A DNA stretch of 5,813 nt from Phycisphaerales bacterium (GCA_028288905.1 JAQGHJ010000691.1:1-5813); one strand, 5' to 3'. Positions 1-5,746 are shown, numbered from the stretch's first letter. The notes: generated from the letters alone by a model not told the origin. Made by a program: numbers and translations.

Positions 1-165
1 TTCTTCCAGAGCTGGTACGGCCGCCCGAACCTAGGCGGGTTCATGATCTGGGAGTGGCACCCGTACCCCGTCACCGGCGACGACCGCACGTACATCCCCA
101 AGGGCAAGCCGGCGTTCGACGTGATGAAGACTTGGCTGGCGAAGGGCCCTTGGGAAGTGAAGTAG
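1..165 (+). CDS. C-terminal end of a probable GH113-like TIM-barrel glycoside hydrolase (5' end outside window)
   Basis: Frame 1 is open from the first base to the TAG at 163-165 and gives 54 residues. The text contains GGFMIWEWHPYP, then a short acidic stretch (TGDDRTY), then IPKGKPAFDVMKTWL. A hydrophobic strand with W-x-W, an aromatic/proline segment and a 'GKPA..V...W' helix is how many GH113-type (beta-mannanase-like) TIM-barrel proteins end: the last barrel strand, then the final helix. The catalytic glutamates would lie upstream, so activity and substrate cannot be read here. Codons are strongly GC3, like the neighbours, which supports real coding. The stop codon lies in a sequence resembling the 7-bp repeat that follows (GTAGGGCG), so the repeat may have supplied the end of the gene. 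The alternative is another TIM-barrel hydrolase family. I am confident that it is coding and only moderately confident of the family. Confidence 0.6.
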   Translation, partial: FFQSWYGRPNLGGFMIWEWHPYPVTGDDRTYIPKGKPAFDVMKTWLAKGPWEVK

Positions 166-173
166 GGCGGAGA

Positions 174-328
174 GTAGGCAGTACGCGGTAGGCAGTAGGC
201 GGAGGGGAGGAACCGGGGAAGAGCCCCCGGGGACGTGCCCCGTCACCGCGAGCCGGCCGCCCGCCTCTTCTCCCTCGCCCCTTCCCGCCCTCCTCCTCTC
301 CGCCTACCGCTTACTGCCTACCGCCTAC
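174..328. repeat. Foldback element built from degenerate 7-bp tandem repeats, between the hydrolase and aspS
   Basis: Bases 174-201 are four head-to-tail heptamers (GTAGGCA, GTACGCG, GTAGGCA, GTAGGCG). Bases 301-328 are four heptamers in the opposite orientation (CGCCTAC, CGCTTAC, TGCCTAC, CGCCTAC). The inverted match continues inward: 195-211 matches the reverse complement of 291-307 at 16 of 17 positions, giving arms of about 45 bases around a purine/pyrimidine-skewed centre. The transcript could fold into a long hairpin just ahead of aspS. Heptamer arrays of this kind recall the short tandemly repeated repetitive (STRR) sequences of cyanobacteria. Any relationship is only by analogy. I see no promoter or ribosome-binding site in this gap. 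Confidence 0.8.
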
Positions 329-333
329 TTCCC

Positions 334-2331
334 ATGGAATACGTTCAAACCCGTTACCGTACGCACACCTGCGGACAGCTCCGCGCGACCGACGAGGGCA
401 GCGAGGTCCGGCTGGCCGGGTGGGTGCACAACTACCGCGACCACGGGCAGCTCGTGCTCGTCGACCTCCGGGACCGGGACGGGCTGACGCAGGTCGTGTT
501 CGACGTCGACCTGTGCGGCCCAGCCGCCCACGAGGAGGCCCGCAAGCTCCGGGGCGAGTGGGTGGTCAGCATCGCCGGCGTCGTCGTCGGCCGGGGGGCG
601 GACGAGAAGGGCAAGAGCCGCGAGAACCCCAAGCTCGCCACCGGCAAGGTCGAGGTGCGGGTCAAGTCGCTGGAGGTGCTCTCCCAGAGCCCCACCCCGC
701 CGTTCACCCCGGACGAGCACGAGACGGTGAACGAGGAGCGGCGGCTCCAGTACCGGTACCTCGACCTCCGCCGGGCCGAGATGCAGGAGACGCTCCGCAC
801 CCGGTACCGCACGACCAAGATCATGCGGGACTACCTCGGTGACCTGGGGTTCTGGGAGATCGAGACGCCGTTCCTGACCAAGAGCACGCCTGAGGGCGCG
901 CGGGACTTCATCGTCCCCAGCCGGCTCCAGGTCGGCAGCTTCTACGCACTGCCGCAGAGCCCGCACCTGTTCAAGCAGCTGCTGATGGTCGGCGGGTGCG
1001 ACAAGTACATGCAGATCGTCCGGTGCTTCCGGGACGAGGACCCGCGGGCCGACCGCCAGGCCGAGTTCACCCAGCTCGACGTCGAGATGTCGTTCGTCGA
1101 CCGGGCCGACATCATCGGCGTCATGGAGGGCCTGCTCTCCCGGATCTGGAAGGAGGTCCTCGGCGTCGAGGTGCCGACCCCGATCCCGCACATCGACTAC
1201 GACGAGGCGATGACGAAGTACGGGTCAGACCGGCCCGACCTGCGGTTCGGCATGCCGCTGCACGACATCACCGACCTGGCCCACTCGACCGAGTTCGGGG
1301 TGTTCAAGAACGCCCCGATGGTCAAGTGCATCGTCGTCCCCGGCGGCGGGAAGATGACCCGCAAGGAGACCGACGCCCTGGCCGAGTGGAGCAAGGCGTA
1401 CGGCGGCCGGGGCGTGGCCGTAACGAAGGTGGTCAACCTCCAGCAGGCGGTGGCGGACAAGACGGTGCCGAGCGTCGAAGAGGCGATGAAGACCGGTGCG
1501 TTCGCCGCCGGGGCCGACGCGGCCGGCAGCCCGCTGCACCTCTACACCGGCGTGGCGAAGTTCGTCGCGTCGATCGCCGAAGGCATGGTGAGCCGGACCG
1601 GGGCCAAGCACGGCGACCTGCTCTGCTTCGTCGCCGACAAGCCCAAGGTCGTGCACAAGGTGCTCGGCGAGCTGCGGCTGAAGATGGCCCGCGACCTGAA
1701 GATGCCGGCGAGCACCGAGTTCGCGTGGGTGTGGGTCGTGAACTTCCCGGCGTTCGAGTACGACGAAGAGGAAGGAAGGTACGTCGCCACCCACCACCCG
1801 TTCACCGTCCCGCTCGACGAGGACCTGCCCAAGCTCAAGAGCGCCGACCGGGCCACGGTCGAGTCAATCAAGAGCAAGGCGTACGACATCGTGCTGAACG
1901 GGTACGAGGTCGGCGGCGGGAGCATCCGGATCCACCGGATGGACGTGCAGCAGGACGTGTTCTCGTTGCTCGGTGTCGACGCGGCCGCCCAGAAGCTGAA
2001 GTTCGGCTTCCTGCTCGACGCGCTGCAGTACGGCGCCCCGCCGCACGGCGGGATCGCGCTGGGGCTCGACCGGATCGTGATGCTGCTCCGCGGGATCACG
2101 AACATCCGGGACGTGATCGCGTTCCCGAAGAGCCAGAGCGGCGCCGACCTGATGAGCGGTGCCCCGAGCACGATCGACGACCGGCAGCTGCGGGACGCGC
2201 ACGTGCGGGTCGTGTACCCGCCGCAGGCGACGCCGGCGGCGGCGGCAGGTGCCGCCGCTGGTGTCGGCGGGGCGGCGCCGGCAGGCAAGGCCCCGGCAGC
2301 CCCGAGCGGCGGGCCGAAGGTCGAGAAGTAG
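334..2331 (+). CDS. aspS: Aspartyl-tRNA synthetase, bacterial type (class II), possibly non-discriminating
   Basis: This 665-residue enzyme attaches aspartate to tRNA-Asp in the cytoplasm using ATP. The order is: N-terminal OB-fold anticodon-binding domain (about 1-120, GWVHNYRDHGQLVLVDLRDR), class II catalytic core from about 140, bacterial GAD insertion (about 315-435), second half of the core (about 440-625). Visible landmarks are TPEGARDF (flipping loop, 185-192), QSPHLFKQ (208-215), motif 2 FRDED...R..EFTQLD (232-249), HHPF (487-490), GGGSIRIH (527-534) and motif 3 GLDR (577-580). All key residues known from E. coli AspRS appear present. About 35-40 residues rich in Ala, Pro and Gly follow the normal end, so the protein is longer than the usual ~590. 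ATG 334 was chosen because alignment with AspRS begins there. A GTG at 235 is in frame but would translate the repeat. No Shine-Dalgarno is visible: only TTCCC separates the heptamer array from the ATG. His37 at the RDHG position is discussed in the findings. Confidence 0.97.
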   Translation: MEYVQTRYRTHTCGQLRATDEGSEVRLAGWVHNYRDHGQLVLVDLRDRDGLTQVVFDVDLCGPAAHEEARKLRGEWVVSIAGVVVGRGADEKGKSRENPKLATGKVEVRVKSLEVLSQSPTPPFTPDEHETVNEERRLQYRYLDLRRAEMQETLRTRYRTTKIMRDYLGDLGFWEIETPFLTKSTPEGARDFIVPSRLQVGSFYALPQSPHLFKQLLMVGGCDKYMQIVRCFRDEDPRADRQAEFTQLDVEMSFVDRADIIGVMEGLLSRIWKEVLGVEVPTPIPHIDYDEAMTKYGSDRPDLRFGMPLHDITDLAHSTEFGVFKNAPMVKCIVVPGGGKMTRKETDALAEWSKAYGGRGVAVTKVVNLQQAVADKTVPSVEEAMKTGAFAAGADAAGSPLHLYTGVAKFVASIAEGMVSRTGAKHGDLLCFVADKPKVVHKVLGELRLKMARDLKMPASTEFAWVWVVNFPAFEYDEEEGRYVATHHPFTVPLDEDLPKLKSADRATVESIKSKAYDIVLNGYEVGGGSIRIHRMDVQQDVFSLLGVDAAAQKLKFGFLLDALQYGAPPHGGIALGLDRIVMLLRGITNIRDVIAFPKSQSGADLMSGAPSTIDDRQLRDAHVRVVYPPQATPAAAAGAAAGVGGAAPAGKAPAAPSGGPKVEK

Positions 2332-2351
2332 GTCTAATCCGCGGCCGCCGC

Positions 2352-2568
2352 CGGCCCCACGGATGTCATCCTGAGCGCAGCGAAGGACCCCTCGTCCACC
2401 GCGCGGCCGGATCAGCGGTACGAGGACAGAGGATTGGAAAGCGTGGCCTCCCGCCTAGACTCGGCGTGAAGGCCACCCCTTCCCATTCCATTCCCCCTAA
2501 CCTGCTGGCCCGGTCGCGCGGTGGACGAGGGGTCCTTCGCTGCGCTCAGGATGACATCCGTGAGGCCG
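2352..2568. repeat. 217-bp imperfect palindrome (MITE-like foldback) carrying inverted 'CATCCTGAGCG' dispersed repeats
   Basis: Bases 2358-2405 and 2515-2562 are perfect 48-bp inverted copies. The match extends outward through a single mismatch (CGGCC at 2352-2356 against 2564-2568). It also continues inward imperfectly to the centre at about 2460, for example GTGGCCT 2443-2449 against AGGCCAC 2470-2476. Each arm holds the CATCCTGAGCGCAGCGAAGG core, which I recall as a dispersed intergenic repeat in many bacteria that often yields spurious 'HPERSEG' peptides. The element starts 20 bases after the aspS stop and lies between convergent genes, so it could act as a bidirectional transcription stop or RNA stabiliser. 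There is no T-run. No transposase gene and no obvious target-site duplication are seen. The rest of the 335-base gap (2569-2666) is GC-rich with nothing I can name. Confidence 0.9.
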
Positions 2569-2666
2569 CGCGTCCGGGTGAGCGGGTACGCCGCGCGCTA
2601 CGAACGACGCGTGCCGCGTGTCCGCGGTGGCGGCTGCCCTCGCCCCGCCCCTTCCATCCCTCTCCC

Positions 2667-4958
2667 TCACCGCTTCACCTTCATCACCCACAGCAGGTCG
2701 TCCCCGCCGGTCCGGTCGCGATTGCCGTCGAGGTTGCGCCCCTGGTTGTCAACGATGCCGGCGGCAGATAGGCGGGCGCGGTACTCGCCCTTGGCCCACT
2801 TGCTCGCGTCGTCGGCCGACAAGACGAACGTCGCCGTCCGCCGCCGGGCGTCGTACGTCACCGTCGCCCCGGCCGTGCTGACCGCTTGCCCGTCGGCCGT
2901 CGTCACCGACAGGTCGGAAAGGTCCACGCTCGCCCCCACGTCCCGGCTGAACCGCACCACCAGCCGCTGGACGCCTCGCTTGTTGACGACGGTGGCCGAT
3001 TTCACGAACACGGCCGCGTTCCGCTTGCTGACCTTCGTGCCCTTGCCGCCGTGGTCGTCCTCGTCATCCGAGGAATCCGTGCCGGCGTCGTCTGGCGGGG
3101 TCTGCACCACCACCGGCGGCGGCGGCGACACCGGCACCTGGACCGGCGGCGGCGGGGCCACCGGCGGCGAGGCCGGCGGTTTGGTCGCCACCGGCGGCAC
3201 GGCCGGCGGGGACGCCGGGGGCTTGGCCACCGGCGGCGGTGACACGACGGGCGGCGGCGACACCACCGGCGGGACGGACGCCGGCGGAGACACCGGGGTG
3301 GCGTTCAGCGCCTGCATCCCGAACCCGCCGCGGATGTAGTCCACTGCCGCCCCGCCGGTGTACCGCCCGTCGTAGTCCCCCCGCCGCTGGGCCCGGGCCT
3401 CGGTCAGGAACGTCGCGTCGGCCGCCGCCCCACCCAGGGCCTTGCCGTACGTCGCCACCGTCCGGGACGGGTCCGTCAGCCCGGCCGCCTTGGCGGTCGT
3501 CTCGGTCCGGCTGTCGGCCGACACGCCGGCGGCGTTGATCAACGTCGTCCCGCTCAGGTCGACGAACGCGTTCCCCTTCAGCGACACGTTGTTCAGCCGC
3601 TTGTACCCGCTCGACCCCGCCGCCATGCCCGGCCCGACGGCCAAGCCGCGGTTCCAGTCGTACACCACGTTGTCCTTGAACGTCAGGTCGTTCAGCCCGA
3701 CCGCGTCGGTCGCGTACGTGCCCTCGCCGTACGTCAGCGAGATGGCCGCGAACCCGCCGGCCGTGTAGCTGGTGAACACGTTCTCCTTCACCACCGTCCC
3801 GCTGCCAGCCCGGACGTTGGCGATCTCCATCCCGATCCCGCGGGGGGCCCCGTTGATGTCCCGGCCGCCGACGAACACGTTCCCGCTCACCTCCCCGCTC
3901 ACCCCGCCCTTCACCTGCACCCCGCCGCCGTTCACCACCCCGTACGACAGCCCGATCGGGTCGTTCAGGAACAGGTTCCCGACCACCACCCCGCCGCTGC
4001 GGGCCTGGAGGCCGTGGCTCGACGCGTTGGCGAACACGTTCCCCCGGGCGACCAGCCCGGACGTGTTCCCGGTCACGTACGCGTCGTGGTTGAAGATCGT
4101 CGGCACCGCCCCCGGGACGTTCGACGCCCACCCGTTGTGGTCGAACACGTTCTGCTCGAGCACCAGCCCCCGCACCCCGTCGGCGAACAGCCCCTGGGCG
4201 TGCAGCGTCGAGTTCCCGACGTCGTACGCGTCGACGATCGCCGACCGGCGGATCGTCACGTCGTGCATGTCCCCGTAGTACGGGTAGAAGTTGATGTTCG
4301 TCATGTACCGGGCGACCTTCACGTCCTCGATCAGGAGGTCGGTCCCGCCGGCCACCACGTTGATCCCGTAGGACAGGCTCGTCCGCTGGTACCCGGGGGT
4401 GCTGGGGTCTCGGCCGTCGGCCCAAAAGTGGACGCCGACGATCGCCAGGTGGTTGATCGTCTTCCCGCTGTTCGACCCGAGGTTGATCGCGTTCGCCGTC
4501 CCGGTCATCAGCAGCGGGCGGTCCCCGGTCCCGTACGCCCCGATCACCACCGGCTCCTTCTCGCTCCGCCCGGACTTGACCCAGTTCCCGAACGACTCGT
4601 GCCACACGTCGCCCCGCTTGAGCAGGAGCTGGTCGGCCGAGTTGTTCCGGATCAGGCTCGTCGCCTTCGCCAGCGACTTGACCGGGGCGGACGCCGACAG
4701 CCCGGAGTTGCCGTCGGACCCGGTGAAGCTCGACACGTACACGACCCGCGAGTCGGTCGCCGGGGCGATGACCGTCCACCCGGACTCGAGCGACACGCTC
4801 AGGAGCTGCCGGCCCTCCAGCGGCTCGAGGGCGGACGCCGGGTCGTGGGCGTGGCCCGCCGCCGCGTCGGGCGGGCCGCCGGCGTCGTCGGCCCCGACGC
4901 CGGCCATCCCGATCAGGGTGCCGGCGAACGGGCGGTCGGCGAACGCGGTGGCCAGCAT
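2667..4958 (-). CDS. Secreted right-handed beta-helix protein with LEPLEGRQLLS motif, Pro-rich linker and C-terminal Ig-like domain
   Basis: The protein has 763 residues from the ATG at 4958. Residues 44-54 are LEPLEGRQLLS, matching the 'LE.LE.R.LLS' motif near the N-terminus of many planctomycete exported or surface proteins. A right-handed parallel beta-helix follows (about 72-480). It opens with YVSSFTGSDGNSG and RGDVWHESF, then shows at least seven rungs with a shared N-[VLA]-[FV] turn (QNVF 269, GNVF 306, GNLF 327, GNVF 359, ENVF 392, DNVV 429, GNAF 462). This fold is typical of pectate-lyase-like and other polysaccharide-binding or -cleaving proteins, but I see no catalytic signature and assign no substrate. 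Next are a conserved tail (about 495-550), a Pro/Val-rich linker (552-620), an acidic patch (621-639) and an Ig-like domain (about 640-763, ending GNRDRTGGDDLLW). The start is uncertain: a TTG at 5108 would add 50 residues, of which 6 codons lack G/C at the third base. I therefore prefer 4958. No clear signal peptide is seen from either start. Confidence 0.85.
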   Translation of the reverse strand: MLATAFADRPFAGTLIGMAGVGADDAGGPPDAAAGHAHDPASALEPLEGRQLLSVSLESGWTVIAPATDSRVVYVSSFTGSDGNSGLSASAPVKSLAKATSLIRNNSADQLLLKRGDVWHESFGNWVKSGRSEKEPVVIGAYGTGDRPLLMTGTANAINLGSNSGKTINHLAIVGVHFWADGRDPSTPGYQRTSLSYGINVVAGGTDLLIEDVKVARYMTNINFYPYYGDMHDVTIRRSAIVDAYDVGNSTLHAQGLFADGVRGLVLEQNVFDHNGWASNVPGAVPTIFNHDAYVTGNTSGLVARGNVFANASSHGLQARSGGVVVGNLFLNDPIGLSYGVVNGGGVQVKGGVSGEVSGNVFVGGRDINGAPRGIGMEIANVRAGSGTVVKENVFTSYTAGGFAAISLTYGEGTYATDAVGLNDLTFKDNVVYDWNRGLAVGPGMAAGSSGYKRLNNVSLKGNAFVDLSGTTLINAAGVSADSRTETTAKAAGLTDPSRTVATYGKALGGAAADATFLTEARAQRRGDYDGRYTGGAAVDYIRGGFGMQALNATPVSPPASVPPVVSPPPVVSPPPVAKPPASPPAVPPVATKPPASPPVAPPPPVQVPVSPPPPVVVQTPPDDAGTDSSDDEDDHGGKGTKVSKRNAAVFVKSATVVNKRGVQRLVVRFSRDVGASVDLSDLSVTTADGQAVSTAGATVTYDARRRTATFVLSADDASKWAKGEYRARLSAAGIVDNQGRNLDGNRDRTGGDDLLWVMKVKR
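3099..3305 (-). repeat. Low-complexity Pro/Val-rich linker sequence inside the beta-helix gene
   Basis: About 69 codons encode runs such as VSPPPVVSPPPVAKPP and PPASPPVAPPPP, made of degenerate CCG/CCC and GTG/GTC triplets. On the + strand this reads as repeated ACCGGCGGCGGC-like sequence. It joins the beta-helix to an acidic patch and the final Ig-like domain, and probably forms an extended, flexible spacer outside the cell. Its repetitive DNA is prone to length change by slippage. Confidence 0.75.
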
Positions 4959-5290
4959 CGACAGGCCGCGGGTGGTCGGGCTCGGGAGGGTCAAGGCGTC
5001 CTCGCGCTGTGGGTTCCGGTCACCCGCGGCGGCCGATGCCTCGGCCCCGCCGGTGTGTCCCCCGCCCGTGCCGGACGCGCCCCCGGACGACGATTCGTCC
5101 GAACGCAACGCCGGGCCGACCGCGCGGCCCGTACCCGTCGGGTGACGAGGTTTTCATCGACGGAGAAAGGGGGGCGGTTGAGGCGGGGCAGGTAATCCGC
5201 GCCGTTTCAGCACGGTTAGCCGAGTTGTTATCGGCAAGCACAGCGGTTCGGACGTCCGACGGTCTCGGGCGGGAGGGTTCAACTACTCAA
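4959..5290. other. Gap between the beta-helix gene and the tRNA genes; alternative N-terminus and small hairpins
   Basis: If the beta-helix gene starts at 4958 this is a 332-base gap. The part up to 5108 is an open in-frame extension of that gene (TTG start). Its ATG at 5138 on the minus strand is in another frame and gives only a short Arg/Gly-rich peptide that stops at 5020. Between 5200 and 5245 the base composition is the least GC-rich of the area. It includes a 5-bp hairpin GCCGA/TCGGC with a 7-base loop (5219-5235) and a perfect 12-bp palindrome TCGGACGTCCGA (5248-5259). I cannot identify a convincing -35/-10 pair. The palindrome could be an operator half-site pair or chance. Confidence 0.5.
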
Positions 5291-5363
5291 CGCGCCGTGC
5301 AGGGATCGAACCTGCCGTTTCCGAGTTTGGAGCCCGGCGTCCCGCCATTGGAACCGACGGCGC
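5291..5363 (-). tRNA. tRNA-Trp (anticodon CCA), with an unusual D-arm core
   Basis: The reverse complement folds as a 73-base cloverleaf. Acceptor GCGCCGT/ACGGCGC is perfectly paired. The D stem is GTTC/GGAC, the anticodon stem CCGGG/CTCGG with loop CTCCAAA, and the T stem GCAGG/CCTGC with loop TTCGATC. The base at position 73 is G, as expected for bacterial tRNA-Trp. The anticodon CCA reads UGG and sits at + strand 5328-5330. No 3' CCA is encoded (TTG follows). Odd points: position 8 is C instead of the nearly universal U, position 14 is C instead of A, and the last variable-loop base is G rather than a pyrimidine. It could therefore be a diverged extra copy or a decaying gene. The cloverleaf is certain; function is not. 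Confidence 0.85.
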
Positions 5364-5430
5364 GAAGGGACGATCGCCATCGCACGTCGGCCGCCCGCTT
5401 GGGGAGACTGACCGGACGATCGGGTGTGGA

Positions 5431-5517
5431 TGCACAGGGAGGGATTCGAACCCCCGGTTGCCCCGGTGGGGCTCCAGGTCTACAGCCTGGCGCGTTAAGC
5501 CGCTCCGCCACCTGCGC
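5431..5517 (-). tRNA. tRNA-Tyr (anticodon GUA), long variable arm
   Basis: The reverse complement gives an 87-base type II tRNA. Acceptor GCGCAGG/CCTGTGC has one G-U pair. The D arm has U8, A14 and GG at 18-19. The anticodon stem is CCAGG/CCTGG with loop CTGTAGA, and the variable arm pairs GCCCC/GGGGC around ACC. The T stem is GGGGG/CCCTC with loop TTCGAAT, and base 73 is A. The anticodon GUA (+ strand 5481-5483), the long variable arm and A73 all fit bacterial tRNA-Tyr. Base 37 is G, where bacterial tRNA-Tyr usually has A. No CCA is encoded (TCC follows). The D arm looks more like that of Leu/Ser tRNAs than the CCCGAG type common in tRNA-Tyr. Confidence 0.9.
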
Positions 5518-5524
5518 GGGACGT

Positions 5525-5556
5525 GTCTGCCGCCACCCGGTCGGGAGGTGGCAGAC
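5525..5556. other. Bulged hairpin between tRNA-Tyr and the CAU tRNA
   Basis: GTCTGCC (5525-5531) pairs with GGCAGAC (5550-5556), and after a 3-base bulge ACC (5535-5537) pairs with GGT (5547-5549), leaving a 9-base loop. It fills most of the 42-base spacer. On the tRNA strand it lies just after the CAU tRNA and just before tRNA-Tyr, with no T-run, so a processing or spacing hairpin in a shared precursor is more likely than a terminator. Confidence 0.6.
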
Positions 5557-5559
5557 GGA

Positions 5560-5631
5560 TTGGTGCGGCTGGACTCGAACCAGCACCCTGCCGCTTATGA
5601 AGCGGCCGCTCGGCCTTTGAGCTACGCACCA
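5560..5631 (-). tRNA. tRNA with CAU anticodon (elongator Met, or Ile2 read after lysidine modification)
   Basis: The reverse complement is a 72-base cloverleaf with all stems perfectly paired. The acceptor is TGGTGCG/CGCACCA, the D stem GCTC/GAGC with loop AAAGGCC, and the anticodon stem GCCGC/GCGGC with loop TTCATAA. The variable loop is AGGGT, the T stem GCTGG/CCAGC with loop TTCGAGT, and base 73 is A. U8 and G18G19 are present. The anticodon stem lacks the three G-C pairs of initiator tRNA and position 1-72 is paired, so it is not tRNA-fMet. The first pair is U-A, whereas bacterial Met and Ile2 tRNAs usually start with G or A. Sequence alone does not settle Met against Ile2. No CCA is encoded (TCC follows). 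Confidence 0.9.
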
Positions 5632-5683
5632 GACCCGGCGGGCCGTCGGCCGCGGTCGCCCGCAGTCCGTCTGGCACGCCGAT

Positions 5684-5716
5684 GCCCGCGGGCGGCCCCC
5701 CTCGCCGCCCGCGGGC
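5684..5716. other. Perfect 13-bp GC-only hairpin upstream of the tRNA genes
   Basis: GCCCGCGGGCGGC (5684-5696) and GCCGCCCGCGGGC (5704-5716) are exact inverted copies around a 7-base loop CCCCCTC. Neither side has a T-run, so it is not a standard intrinsic terminator. It sits about 50 bases before the 5' end of the CAU tRNA on the minus strand and could end or separate a transcript entering from the right edge. Confidence 0.65.
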
Positions 5717-5746
5717 TGAGTTCACGTCGAGGCGACATCGCGCGGC

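Noticed and set aside
235..333. In-frame GTG extension of AspRS by 33 residues
   Set aside because: It would translate the heptamer repeat region (peptide LPLTAYRLLP), and homology to AspRS starts at the ATG at 334.
2352..2568. Insertion sequence
   Set aside because: Too short, without a transposase frame, and no target-site duplication is visible at the ends.
2497..2691. Small minus-strand protein containing HPERSEG
   Set aside because: This is the dispersed repeat read as protein, a well-known source of false small genes.
996..2771. Long + strand open frame overlapping aspS and the following gap
   Set aside because: An Arg/Gly/Pro-rich shadow of aspS caused by high GC. It runs through the foldback element and contains no recognisable domain.
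3099..3305. CRISPR-like or minisatellite array
   Set aside because: The periodicity follows codons of the Pro/Val linker. There are no constant repeats separated by unique spacers.
3064..4779. Long minus-strand open frame inside the beta-helix gene
   Set aside because: An out-of-frame shadow, almost all Arg, Gly, Asp and Pro, while the overlapping frame has clear beta-helix rungs.
4014..5195. Long + strand open frame antisense to the beta-helix gene
   Set aside because: An antisense shadow of biased composition (Arg, Val, Pro, Gly) without domains.
5020..5241. Small Arg-rich minus-strand protein upstream of the beta-helix gene
   Set aside because: Low-complexity composition in a shadow frame. 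It is kept only as a hint of a possible frameshift.
5219..5259. Intrinsic terminator for the tRNA genes
   Set aside because: The short hairpin and the palindrome are not followed by a T-run on the tRNA strand.
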